64,000 nt of DNA from Lycium barbarum (GCF_019175385.1 NC_083337.1:50134938-50198937); one strand, 5' to 3'. Counted from the first letter of the stretch, positions 11,649-22,796 are shown. Notes: generated by a model not told the origin, from the letters alone. Program-made: numbers and translations.

Positions 11649-12974
11649 ATGCCCAAAAAGGGAAAGACTACGGCAGCCCAAAAGGGTATGACGGTAGAAG
11701 AAAAGCGGGCTGAAAGAGCACCGCCACCGGTAGTAGAGGAAAGCGAGTCCCAGAGTGCGGCTCAATCTCAGTTCTCCCAGACAGTGCCCATCTCTGAGGA
11801 GCGTGAAGGAGCCGCGACCCCAGCTCCAGCACTTCCAGCTCCCCCACCAAATTCTTCGGGCCAAGATGTAAAAGAGGCCATTAATTTGTTGACTCAGTTG
11901 GTTGCGGCCCAGGCTCGGAGGCAAAGTTTAGGGCATGGTGATAGGGCTGTTAGCGCAAGGGCTCGTGACTTTATTACTTTGAACCCTCCGGAATTCTTTG
12001 GGTCAAAACCGGAGGAGGATACCCAAGACTTTATTGATGGTATGCTAAGGACGCTCTGGTTGATACATGCTTCGGACACCAAGTCAGTGGAGTTAGCGTC
12101 ATATAGATTAAGAGATGTCTCGATTCAGTGGTATACAATATGGATGGCTTCACGGGGAGCAAATGCACCTCCCCCAGTACGGCAAGAGTTTGTCGATGCT
12201 TTTCTCCGTCATTATATTCCTCCAGAAGCTCGGCGAGCTAGGGCCGATAAATTCTTGAACTTGAGGCAAGGTAGTATGAGTGCCCTAGAGTATAGCCTCC
12301 GTTTTAAATCCATGGCTAGGTATGCTTCGGCCATGGTAGCAGCTATGGGCGACAGGGTACATCGATTTGTAAAGGGCCTAGGGCCACATTTGATGGAAAA
12401 ATGCTTGATTGCGTCCCTTCAGGACGGTATGGATATTGCACGCATTCAGACACATGCTCAGAACTTAGAGGAAGGCCTACAACAGCGAAGAAGTGAGCGT
12501 GAGCAAGATAGGGGACATAGCAAGAGGGCCAGATCTTCGGGCCCAATAAGTGAGTCCAGAGGCAGACACAGGCAACAGTTCCCTAGACATTCGGGCTATT
12601 CTATGACCAGTGCACCTCCATGGTTTTCAGGCCAGAGCCTTGATAGAACTACTCATCCCGGGACGAGTCAGAGTTATTCGGGGTCCCATTTTAGAGGTGA
12701 TTCAGGCCAGTCAAGGCCACCTATACCACGATGTTCCTAGTGTGGGAAGTCGCATTGGGGTCAATGCCAATTGGGTTCAGATGTTTGCTATTCATGTGGT
12801 CGACCAGGCCATATTATGCGTGATTGTCCCTCAGTACATGGTAGAGGTAGGACCCAGCCTTCAGGGTCGGTATCCGGATCTTCCGCATCCGTACGCCCCA
12901 CGGGGCCAGGTTCACATGCGCCAGTAGGCCATGGTAGAGGCAGAGGGAGAGCTCCCAGTTCTAGCGGTCCTTAG
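11649..12974 (+). pseudogene. gag: Element B gag
   Basis: Start chosen at the MPKKGK codon, 29 codons inside the open frame, by analogy with A's MPPKK start and because the acceptor-like site ends here. Order: Lys/Glu/Pro-rich N-terminus; gag core around 11980-12350 (FFGSKPEEDTQDF, then IQWYTIW and the ARADKFLNL helix); basic linker; zinc knuckle C-X2-C-X4-H-X4-C at 12786-12827. A TAG at 12738-12740 lies between core and knuckle and another TAG ends this stretch at 12972-12974, but the frame is unbroken on both sides, so this is a gag with point-mutation stops and no frameshift. It is fused in frame to pol, as usual for Tekay elements. Confidence 0.9.
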
Positions 12975-13301
12975 CACCGTATCTATGCTTTGGCTGGACG
13001 CCAAGATCTTGAGTCTTCTCCTGACGTGGTCACAGGTATATTATCGGTATTCTCTCATGATATATATGCTTTGATTGATCCGGGCTCCACATTATCATAT
13101 GTTACTCCTTATATTGCGGGTCAATTTATAGTTGTGCCAGAGTCGATCAAACCTTTTGAGGTGTCTACACCCGTGGGTGAATCGGTAATAGCTAGTCGAG
13201 TATATAGAGATTGTGTAGTTACGATTTGTGATCGTCGTACCATGATTGATTTGCATGAGCTAGAAATGGTAGACTTTGACGTTATTATGGGCATGGATTG
13301 A
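12975..13301 (+). pseudogene. pol: Element B pol: aspartic protease segment
   Basis: In frame with gag. The catalytic motif DPGS is at 13077-13088 (IYALIDPGSTLSYVTPY), in the usual retropepsin-like place, followed by the FDVIMGMD segment that links protease to reverse transcriptase. The protease would cut the Gag-Pol polyprotein. The segment ends in a TGA at 13299-13301 where homologous elements continue; element E continues with Trp at the same point. Confidence 0.88.
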
Positions 13302-14915
13302 TTGGCTTCTTTTTACGCCAATGTCGATTGTCGAATGAAAATGGTTCATTTCCAATTTCTGGGAGAACCAGTCTTAGAATGGAAAGGGAATACGGCGTCA
13401 CCAAAAGGTAGGTTTATTTCCTACTTAAAGGCAAGGAAGATGATCACGAAAGGTTGTATTTATCATCTAGTGCGAGTTCAAGATGTAGAAGCTAAATCGC
13501 CGACTCTTCAGTCAGTTCCCGTAGTGAATGAATTTCTGGATGTGTTCCCGGAAGAGCTCCCAGGCCTTCCTCCCGAGCGAGAGATTGATTTTGCCATTGA
13601 TGTATTGCCAGTCGCTAAACCCATATCTATTCCTCCGTATAGAATGGCACCCGCAGAATTGAAAGAGTTGAAGGAGAAACTGAAGGATTTGCTTGACAAA
13701 GGCTTCATTAGGCCTAGTTCATCCCCGTGGGGAGCACCCATATTGTTTGTCCGAAATAAAGATGGCTCCTTGAGAATGTGCATTGATTATAGGCAATTGA
13801 ATAAAGTGACGATTAAGAATAAATATCCTCTTTCGAGGATTGATGATTTGTTTGATCAATTGTAAGGTGCCAAATGGTTTTCCAAGATTGATTTGAGGTC
13901 CGGGTATCACCAAGTGAGAGTTAGGGAGAAAGATATCCCTAAGATAGCCTTCAGAACAAGATATGGTCATTTTGAATTACAGGTGTTGTCATTTGGGCTA
14001 ACGAACGCGACAGCGGTATTTATGGATTTGATGAATAATGTGTTCAGGCCCTTCCTGGATTTATGTGTGATAGTATTTATTGATGACATCTTGGTGTATT
14101 CTAGATCCGAGGCAGAACATGCGGATCATTTGCGTATTGTCCTCGGAGTTCTTCGAACTCGAGAGTTATTTGCAAAATTTTCCAAATGCGAGTTTTGGTT
14201 GAACTCAGTGGCATTTTTAGGGCATATTGTTGCAGCCGATGGTATTCGAGTGGATAGTCAAAAGATTGATGTCGTGAAAACTTGGCCAAGGCCCACAACT
14301 CCTACAGAGGTTCGCAGTTTTCTGGGCTTAGCAGGCTATTACAAGAGGTTTGTTGAAGGTTTTTCTTCTATTTCTGCACCACTCACAAAGTTGACCAAGA
14401 AATCGACAAAGTTTCAATGGACAGACGCTTGCGAGCACAGTTTCCAAGATCTAAAGGGTAGATTGACTTCTGCCCCAGTCTTGACAGTTCCACAGGGATT
14501 GGAAGGATATGTCGTTTATTGCGATGCTTCAAGGGTTGGGCTAGGCTGCGTTTTGATGCAACATGGCAAGGTGATTGCATATGCCTCAAGGCAATTGCGA
14601 AAACATGAACAGAATTATCCTACCCATGATCTAGAATTAGCAGCTGTGGTTCATGCATTAAAGATATGGAGACATTATTTATATGGTGTCTATGTGGATA
14701 TTTATACAGATCATAAGAGTCTTCAATACATCTTCAAGCAGAAAGAGTTAAATTTGCGGCAACGACGATGGTTGGAATTGCTGAAAGACTACGATGTTAA
14801 TATTTTGTATCACCCCGAAAAAGCAAATGTTATGGCTGATGCTCTTAGTCGTAGATCGATGGGAAGTCTAAGTGATGTACGACCCGAAAAGAGAGGAATG
14901 GCCTATGAGCTCTAA
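13302..14915 (+). pseudogene. pol: Element B pol: reverse transcriptase and RNase H
   Basis: Same frame as the protease. Reverse transcriptase fingers/palm ([24 protein letters not shown]) run to a TAA at 13863-13865 and continue in frame with [13 protein letters not shown]; the catalytic pair is in [10 protein letters not shown], with Asp-Asp at 14082-14087. In the conserved box between them two positions that are usually proline read Ser and Thr. RNase H follows: YVVYCDAS (first acid), [18 protein letters not shown] (Glu), [11 protein letters not shown] (Asp), then the tether [14 protein letters not shown]...ADALSRR. A TAA at 14913-14915 ends the segment. Catalytic residues appear present, so the damage is mainly the stops. 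Confidence 0.92.
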
Positions 14916-16571
14916 CAGTTAGCTAGCCTAGGAGTCCGAGTAGTGGACTCAGGTAGCAGCGGAGCTATTATTAAGAATTCGGCGGTTTCGTCACTGGTAG
15001 TGGAAGTGAAAGAGCAACAATATGAGGATCCCATGCTAGTGCAGTACAGAAACACACTCTCTCAGAAAGAGGAGTCATCGTTTGATATTTCAGGAGATGG
15101 GGTTCTCCGATGTAGAGAAAGATTATGTGTCCCCGATATGGCTAGTCTACGCCACCAGATATTGAAAGAGGCTCATTGTTCCCGTTACTCCGTTCACCGC
15201 GGAGCGACGAAGATGTATCATGATCTTAAGTCCATATATTGGTGGAATGGGATGAACAAAGATGTAGCGGAGTTTGTAGCTCAATGTCCTAATTGCCAAC
15301 AAGTGAAAATCGAGCACCAAAAGCCGGGTGGACTGTTGCAAGCTATAGAAATCCCAACTTGGAAGTGGGAAGTGATTAACATGGACTTCATTTCAGGCTT
15401 ACCCCATTCTCGACGTAAATATGATTCCATATGGGTGATCGTGGATAGACTCACCAAGTCAGCTCATTTCTTACCGGTCAGGACAACCTATGTGGCAGAA
15501 GATTATGCCAAGCTTTATCTTAAAGAGATAGTGAGACTCCATGGCGTCCCAGTATCGATTTTCTCCGATAGAGGGACTCAGTTTACGTCAAAGTTTTGGA
15601 AGTCCTTCCAAGAGGGTCTAGGGTCCCAAGTGCGCCTCAGCACGACATTTCATCCACAGACTGATGGGCAAGCTGAACGTACTATTCATACTCTTGAGGA
15701 TATGTTACGGGCATGTATGATAGACTTCGGAGGAAATTGGGAAGATCATTTGCCACTCATTGAATTTTCTTACAATAATAGTTATCATTCTAGCATTCAA
15801 ATGGCATCGTATGAAGCCTTATATGGGCGAAAGTGTAGATCCCCAATCGGGTGGTTCGAAACAAGAGAGGCCCAGTTGATAGGGCCAGATTTGGTTCAAC
15901 AGGCCATAGAGAAAGTCAAGCTCATACAAGATCGGTTGTTAGCGGCTCAAAGTCGTCAAAAGTCCTATACGGATAACCGTCGAAGAGACTTAGAGTTCGA
16001 AGTGAAAGATTGGGTATTCTTGAAAGTGTCGCCAATGAAGGGCGTCATGAGGTTTGGCATAAAGGGGAAGCTTAGTCCCCGGTATATTGGGCCATATGAA
16101 ATTGTGCGCAAAATAGGCAAAGTGGCCTATGAGTTAGATCTACCTCCCGAGTTGGAGTCAGTCCATCCAATATTTCACGTCTCGATGCTTCGAAAATGTA
16201 TTGGAGATCCTACGAGGATCGTCCCAGTAAATTATGTTCAAGTGACAGAAAAGATAACTTATGAAGAGATACCCATTGCCATATTAGACAGGCAAGTACG
16301 GAGGCTTAAAAACAAAGAAGTGGCCTCATTTAAAGTTCTGTGGAGGAATAACAATCGAGAGGAAATCACATGGGAAGCGGAAGAGAATATGCGATCCAAA
16401 TACCCACATTTATTTCAGCCTTTGGATAAGGGCCAAGATGAGACGTCGAAATCACAAGGTATGTATGTTTTCCTTTTATGCTTTTGGGTCGTGTGTGGCC
16501 AAATTTTAAGTGCTATTGTGTTGTGGCCCTGTGAGGCATCGATATTATGGGTTGTTGTGACAGGTTGGTAG
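14916..16571 (+). pseudogene. pol: Element B pol: integrase with chromodomain-like C-terminus
   Basis: Same frame again. Zinc-binding HHCC domain (His at HCS and HRG, CPNC), then the DDE core: Asp at 15384 (NMDFISGLP), Asp at 15567 (FSDRGTQF) and Glu at 15675 (DGQAERTI), the last two 36 residues apart. The C-terminal GPY/F-like motif is near 16080 (RYIGPYEIV) and a short chromodomain-like segment lies at about 16280-16430 (RRLKNKEVASFKVLWRN..., TWEAEENM, YPHLF), the mark of Tekay/Del chromoviruses, which in related elements steers integration toward heterochromatin. The frame runs on past the usual end to a stop at 16569-16571. No stop inside this segment, so integrase looks the best-preserved part. 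Confidence 0.92.
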
Positions 16572-16662
16572 TGCCATATTATAGGGGAAACTCTGGCGAA
16601 ATTTTTATAGGATTCCCGAACACTTTAACATTCGGGGACGAATGTTCTTAAGGGGGGAAGAA
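16572..16662 (+). other. Element B 3' untranslated tail, palindrome and polypurine tract
   Basis: Short non-coding tail with CATTCG-GGGA-CGAATG at 16629-16644 and the purine run AAGGGGGGAAGAA ending at the 3' LTR. The same arrangement stands before the LTR of D (19179-19217) and, on the minus strand, in A and L. Confidence 0.85.
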
Positions 16663-16977
16663 TGTTACACCTCGAAAAATTTTCCATTAGCACGCAAGTA
16701 AACGAACTAGTGAGGAATGGCATTTGATTACCCTAGTTGAGATTCTAGAGATGTTAGAGATGAGGGAAGAGGTTTGCCAAGAGAAAGCAAAAGTATTTGA
16801 TAAGTATCGGAAAGGGATTCCGAGCAACGAGTTAGCCAGGACTTAGTGATGTCTTGGAGAAGAGTTATAACGCCCCTTAGATTAGTATTGAAATGTTGAA
16901 CAAGTGTTAAGAAGGTTCCGCAAGGATCGGAGATCTAACGAAGTGATGAGAATAAGTTCAGTGAACTGATGAGTTTT

Positions 16978-17213
16978 ACGGCTCATTATACGGACCGTAT
17001 AATGTTTTACGGACCGTATAATGGACCGTAAAACCATCACAGTGGAGGTTGGTTGCTGGTGGAATTTTACGGTCAGTTATACGGACCGTATAATGAACCG
17101 TCAAATGGTCACAGTGAAGGGGTGCAGGCAGACCCATTTCATGATCTATTATACGAACCGTATAACCATTATACGGACCGTATAATGGACTGTATAATGG
17201 AACCCCACAGATC
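16978..17213 (+). promoter_or_regulatory. Promoter-proximal palindrome cluster in element B LTR
   Basis: Several copies of perfect or near-perfect odd palindromes built on ACGGACCGT, the best being ATTATACGGACCGTATAAT at 16985-17003 with further copies near 17010, 17080 and 17170. The cluster ends a few bases before the TATA-like TATTAAATA. Position suggests an upstream activating or regulatory array, or a CG-methylation target; no direct evidence of function. Confidence 0.7.
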
Positions 17214-18577
17214 AGCGGAATGTTATTAAATAAAGGACCAAGTTCATGAAATCATTTCAACATTTCCTTCCTCTCTCTAAAACATCTCTCTACATTTATT
17301 ATACAAGTTTTCTAGGATTAGAAGCCATCAACAACATTAAATAAGTGAATCAAGAGTAAGAACCCATCAAGGATCATCTAAAGTCAAGAAATCCAAAAGG
17401 AGAAAAGCTAGGGTTTTACTCAAAGTGGAATATTATCAACTAAGGCTAGTCCCTACAACATCTAAGGTAAGATTCATGCTATTTATATGTTGTTTAAGTT
17501 ATTGGAGAGTTAAAATACATGGATTGTAGAAAATATGGTAAAATGGGTCATGGATGATGAATAGTGACATTTTGAGGAATAGTTTGAGTTGAATCATGAA
17601 TGTTGTTGTGTTGTGATATGAATGTGTTATAAATGGTATTAAGATCATGAACTAGACACTTTAGGCGAATGGACGAAGTTGGGTGTTATGACCTTGAATA
17701 TGGGTAAATTAGAAGCAAATTGAGAAACCTAGAAAATGTGGATAATGTGGATGACTAATGGCCATTGTTATGATATTAATCAAGGTAGAAACGCTAACAT
17801 TGGAAGGGAACGTGCAAGTGTAGAATAGTCCGATGAGAAGGTATGTAAGGCTAACCCTTCTTTCATAAGGCATGATTCTTGGCCAAATTCCTAATTCCTC
17901 TATATGAGTATGTTGTCTTCACATGGTTGATATTCCGAGCTCATAAGCTCACGATCCTTGATCTGTGCTACGATTGTACTACGCTCCTCACATGACGAGT
18001 AGGCCTATAATGTAGACGTAACGACAATGATAATGATAGTAATAATGATGCTAAAGGTGCCTACAGGCTATTATACTTATATGTGTGCCTATGAAGGGAT
18101 AATGAAACCCCGAGCTTATAACGCCGGGTAGAATATATGTATATGATTATGTATAAAGTATGTATACGATTACGAAACGCGCGCACACCTCTGCAGATGG
18201 TACAGATAACCTTGAAGCCTTGGTAGGGCCAGGTATGAGTGACCTTGAGCCTTGGTTGGCCAAGTATGTATGAAACACCGATCCTCTGAGGTCGGGTATG
18301 CTATGTAAATGTTATGTATATGAAATGACTAAGTATATAATATGAATATGAATGTGATAAGACTATGTATATGAATACGAGCACAATTATGGTACGAGTA
18401 CTATTATGGAATACGGATGATGATGTATGTATATGAGTACGTATGAGAAATGGAAACTCCCTATGAAAGGCAAGTAAGTGCTATGACGATGATATATTGT
18501 CCCCCCCCCCCCCTCCTATCCTATTTCATATGTTGTTCATGATGCTTATTTTTTGATATTGCCCATGCTTTACATAC

Positions 18578-18618
18578 TCAGTACATTCTTCATACTGACG
18601 TCCTTTTGTTTGTGGACG
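18578..18618 (+). promoter_or_regulatory. Twin hairpin RNA element in LTR (reference copy in B 3' LTR)
   Basis: Stem 1 TCAGTA...TACTGA (18578-18598) is followed at once by stem 2 CGTCC...GGACG (18599-18618) and then TGCG-TCATGCCCGCAGGT. In A, J, K and L stem 2 is CCCCC...GGGGG at the same place, so paired changes keep the stem. This suggests a selected RNA structure; its role is unknown. Confidence 0.65.
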
Positions 18619-19076
18619 CTGCGTCATGCCCGCAGGTGCACAGGGAGACAGACTTGATCCATAGCTGCCTATTCAGAGATTACATAGAAAGCTCCATTTC
18701 CTTCGGAGCCATATCTTTTGGGTACTCATTCTTTTGTGTATATAATTATGGGCATAGCGGGGTCCGGTCCCGCTAATGTGATATGTTATACTCTTAGAGG
18801 CTCGTAGTCACGTGTATGTGGTTAGATATGTCCGGCCTTGTCGGCCTACGTCTTGTATGTCATTTTGTCGGCCTTATCGGCCTACGTACATTTGATGTGG
18901 CATAAATGCCAATTACGATATTATGGTAATGTCGCCAATGGGACTAGTTGATGAATGAATGGAAATGTATGTCTAGTTACGTGGCTCACCTAGATGTAAG
19001 CATAAGAGTAAGCTAAGAGGGTGCCGGGTGGGCTAGCACCGGGTGCTCGTCGCGGCCCCCTAGCCGGGTCGTGACA

Positions 19077-19217
19077 CCCTGTGAGGCATTGCATATTTTG
19101 GTTTCTTGTGATAGGATGACAGTGATTTAGTTACGGGGGAAATTCTGGTGAAATTTTTATAAATCCCTAGGAGTTTAACATTCGGGGACGAATATTCTTA
19201 AGGGGGGGGGGGGGGAA
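19077..19217 (+). mobile_element. Element D, 3' internal tail and polypurine tract
   Basis: Homologous to the tail of B's interior just before its 3' LTR (same GTGAGGCAT, GAAATTTTTATA and CATTCGGGGACGAAT segments), ending in a long G-run before an LTR start at 19218. This shows B inserted into the 3' end of a related element whose body lies left of the window. Confidence 0.85.
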
Positions 19218-19567
19218 TGTTATATCCCGTATTTCACATGCTGAGTTTCGCCATAAGATAGTTGACGTGAAGTTAGAAAGTATGGTTGTTGCAAAGCTTA
19301 TAACAGATTCTACATGATTATTCCACATATGCAGGAGTTCAAGTTGTGTACCGCAAGTATCGGAAGATTGAAGGCGAAATAAACCAGAAAAATCTGAATA
19401 TTGCAGTAGAGCAACTCGACGGCAGGTCTATGGACCATCGACCCCACCATCGAAAAACTCTGCGAGTTTCAAGGGCTGCCGCAGTTCGACGGTGGCAAGT
19501 CGACGGACCGTCGACCCTGCTGTCGAACCGCAGGGGGTGGAAATTTTCTCTCTCCTATTTATATTAA
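19218..19567 (+). mobile_element. Element D 3' LTR, first part
   Basis: Begins TGTTATATCCCG after the PPT. It contains a dyad cluster at 19428-19540 with the perfect palindrome GTCGACGGACCGTCGAC (19499-19515) and a TATA-like TATTTATATT; element E inserted at the TATA box (target ATTAA at 19563-19567). The LTR resumes at 35156. Confidence 0.85.
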
Positions 19568-21399
19568 TTTAACACTCTATAAATCCAGGTTAAGTCTGAA
19601 AGCGTCTTGGGGAATCAGGAGTTCACTGTTTTGGTTAATGTAAAATACGACAAAAGAATACGGCCCGTATTTTACAATAGGGTCTGTATTTCGGGCGTAT
19701 TTCACCCACCTCCCTACGTGCTCCACTGTTTTATTAACGTAAAATATGGCAAAAGAATAAGGCCTGTATTTTGAAATACCGTCCGTATTTCTGGGAGTAT
19801 TTCACTCGTCTATAGCAGTGTGTATATAAAGCGGGGTTAAGTTAATTTTATCACTTATTCACATTCTCATAAACCCTTAGGACGAATATCTTTCCTCTAA
19901 GTCTTCTAGCATTAAGGTGAGAACATCTTTAACATTATTAATCAATCCTAGCATTAAACCTATGATTCTTGAATGAAAAACCTAGGGTTGCAAGGTAATC
20001 TTTCTCAAAGTGACTCAAGCTAGGGTTTTGGGTGTTCTTCATCGTAAAAGTGAATTGTTGAATTACATAAGGCTTAATTAAGGTATGTCGCTTTTGAAAA
20101 CCTTGTTTGGATGTGTGTATACTTTTCAAAATCTCTTTATTGAATAAAAAGGCGAGCTTTTCTTACTTTAAAACCCGAATTCATGCTTTGATTGTGGTTG
20201 GTGTGCGTGAGGGGACAAGCCCACATTATACCTTGATTGTATTATACACTACACTTGTATACGTAATTCTAACAGTTTTCCTTTATTAGAGATGATCAAC
20301 AATAATGGCTAAGGGATTGGTAATGGTGTTTTTTTTTTATGATGAACTAAAATGCTAATTGATGATGTGACTACCTTGAGATGAATTGTGATTCGGCTTC
20401 TATGCTTTGAACTTTGTCGTCATGTTTGGCCTAGCTACTCGGGAGGAAGGGTGGTCACTATAGATCCTAGTGTGGTAATGCCTATCCATTCAAAAGGAAG
20501 AGTTGCCACTGCTGGTTCGCTACCCAGGTACGGTTTATGCCTAGCTATTCGGGAGGAAGGATAGCCACCGAGAATTTAATATTTTGGTGTGATGCGCAAT
20601 TATGTTTAGGGAACCTCAAAGGTCATCCCTTCGATGTGATTCGTTCTTGGGCCTGTATTGGCATGTGTGCTATCTTTATCTCTTTATGAAAGTATTACTG
20701 ATGATAATCTGACAAATTGAAAGGACATAACTGAAAGTTGTAAACTTGATAAATACGGGTTCTCATCCGTTTTGAAAAGCATATTGAACCAAGTTAAGTA
20801 ACTATCTAACAATGATTTCACATGTTTTCCAGAACTGATTTCTTTACTAATTATTGTGTCTAATTTTTATATGTCACAATGTCCCCGAGGCAATCACTGA
20901 GTACAAACTACTCAGGCATACCATTGTTGTTTTTTATTGTTTGTTAGGTAACGAAGAAGAGCAGGTTCATGGAGACTAAAACGCTAGGAGAACTTGTCAT
21001 TGCTTTTGAGTTGGTGAGCCCACATGCTCATTCGTGGGTCATCCTCTATTTATTCGTTCCATTTATTTATATTAGTTTTTTGGGCTGCGTCCCGATGATT
21101 AGACGATCATCCTTTATTCTTAGAAGCTCCATAGTTTACATTCATGTTGTGGGTAGTTTGAGAGTTGTTGCGTAATTATTTGGGCACTTGTTATGTCTTG
21201 ATTAAGTTATATAACATTAAAGACTTCCACTGATCTTAATTTTAACATCTTGATTAGAATGCATTTATCTATAAACTGCTGGTAATTGTGTAGTGAACCT
21301 TGCGGGTTCTAGGGTTGGATATTGAATGTGTAGGTTCTTCCGATATTATTCATGATGTTGGATGCCGGTCACGTCTAGGGTGGATTTTGAGGCGTGACA
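19568..21399 (+). repeat. Element E 5' LTR
   Basis: 1832 bp; the terminal TG has mutated to TT. Inverted repeats AATACGGCCCGTATT (19657-19671) and relatives lie upstream of a TATA-like GTATATAAAG (about 19831). A donor-like AAG|GTATGTCG ends the leader at 20082. A three-fold degenerate repeat (CTATTCGGGAGGAAGGATAGCCAC type) lies at 20435-20565, and a 7-bp-arm hairpin CTGAGTA/TACTCAG at 20897-20915. It ends GGCGTGACA. The target duplication ATTAA is intact at both element ends (19563-19567, 35151-35155). Confidence 0.9.
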
Positions 21400-21403
21400 A
21401 GCT

Positions 21404-21415
21404 TGGTATTAGAGC
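21404..21415 (+). other. Element E primer binding site
   Basis: TGGTATTAGAGC, one transition away from the tRNA-iMet-type site of A and B, shortly after the LTR end. Confidence 0.82.
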
Positions 21416-21623
21416 CTAGGTTTAGATACGTCCTAAAAATTTTGTCGGTGTCTGTGGAGCTGTGTCTAGTTGAGTTTTCCTTGTGCAGCTATATCACCTG
21501 CATGACAGAGAAACTCCCAGAACATTTATAGGTGTCTTCTATTCTTCTTGATTCTAGAATTGTTTTATAGTGCTTGAAGTCCGTTTAGTATCGTTCTAAT
21601 TCACTCGTTAAATCTTGCCATGC

Positions 21624-22796
21624 AGAAATAGACCTAACTCGATCCGGAACTGGTAACTCAAGACGCGCCACAGGAACTCAAAATCTGGTGGGAGCAAATG
21701 CTGGTAACGGGAATAATGCTGGGAATCAGGCCCTACCTTAAGCATCGCCTGCTCTTGCTGTTCCTGCTATAGGTGTGCCTTAGATTTGGGTTAATGCAGA
21801 TGGTGATCCAATTGCAAACTGCATTAGTTACAACTCAGCGTCAGCGTGGAGATATGGAATCTCATGGTGGAGGTAGGCTTAAGTAGTTTCTGGATTAAAG
21901 TCACCAGAGTTCTTTAGGTCACGAGAGTCAGATGACCCCCAACACTTTATGGATTAGACTTTTAAGGCACTGAGGGAAATGAATACTCAGGGTTCTGAAG
22001 CTGTAAGGTTTGCATCATATCAGTTGAAAGATGTTGCTCACGCTTGGTTCGAGGTGTGGGAGTCTGAAAGAGGTAATGGTTTTTTACCTCCTACTTGGGC
22101 TGAATTTGAGGAGGTGTTCATGGAGAGGTTTCTATCTGATGAAGAGAGGTTTTCTATGGCTACCAAGTTCGAGAAACTTGAGCACGTTGCAAAATCTGTT
22201 CGTGAATATAGCTTGAAGTTCACCCGTCTTTCAAAATATGCACTTTACATGATTCCGACTGAGAAGCATAAGTTGACTCATTTTGTATGTGGGTTGGTCC
22301 CATGAATTAAGTCTGTATGTGCTGCTGCTGCTATGTCTCCTACTTGCATTTTCTCATCATTAGTTGGTTTTGCTGAGCAATAATAGAACTGGAAGAATGA
22401 GGAGAGAGATCAAAACAAGAAGGCCCGATTTGTGGGTGGCTTTAGTGGTAATGTTAATGGAGGACAAAGGAAAGGGTACTCAGGATCTACTCAGTCTGAC
22501 AAGGGCAGCGAACTAATAATAATCAAAGCAGATTTTCTCAGAGTAGTAATCGACCAGCAGCGTGGGAGGATTGTATTTGTCATCACTGTGGGATTAGAGG
22601 CCACATTAAGAGAGAGTGTTGAAAATGGCTGCGTGAGATGGCTAACATGTCCAATCAGAGGAATGATTCGCCTGCTTCTACTTCAGTCAAGAATTTGCCT
22701 GCCGGCAATGCTGCTAATAATCAGAATGCTCGTGGTGATAGTAAAGGAAAGAAAGTTGCTAATACTTCTAATGGAGGAACAACTTGACTTTATGGG
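21624..22796 (+). pseudogene. gag: Element E gag, heavily decayed
   Basis: The clearest part is 21979-22305: gag core with ASYQLKDVAHAWFEVWE, the SDEERFSMATKFEKLEH helix and REYSLKFTRLSKYA. A zinc knuckle CHHCGIRGHIKREC is visible at 22578-22619 in another frame. Stops and frame changes occur on both sides, so no Gag protein can be made. The start near 21624 is a guess: an acceptor-like GCCATGCAG ends there and the expected N-terminal codons are damaged. Confidence 0.78.

Larger units (their letters stand above)
16663..19076 (+). repeat. Element B 3' LTR
   Basis: TGTTACACCTCG...GTCGTGACA, 2414 bp, a few percent diverged from the 5' LTR by eye. Order in sense direction: dyad cluster 16978-17213, TATA-like box 17224-17232, donor-like AAG|GTAAG at 17467, second donor AAG|GTATGTAAGGCT with GT at 17841, short repeats (GCCTTGGTAGGGCCAGGTATG-like) at 18200-18310, twin hairpins 18578-18598 and 18599-18618. 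The five bases after it, CCCTG (19077-19081), should be the right half of the target duplication; the left half is outside the window. Confidence 0.92.
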
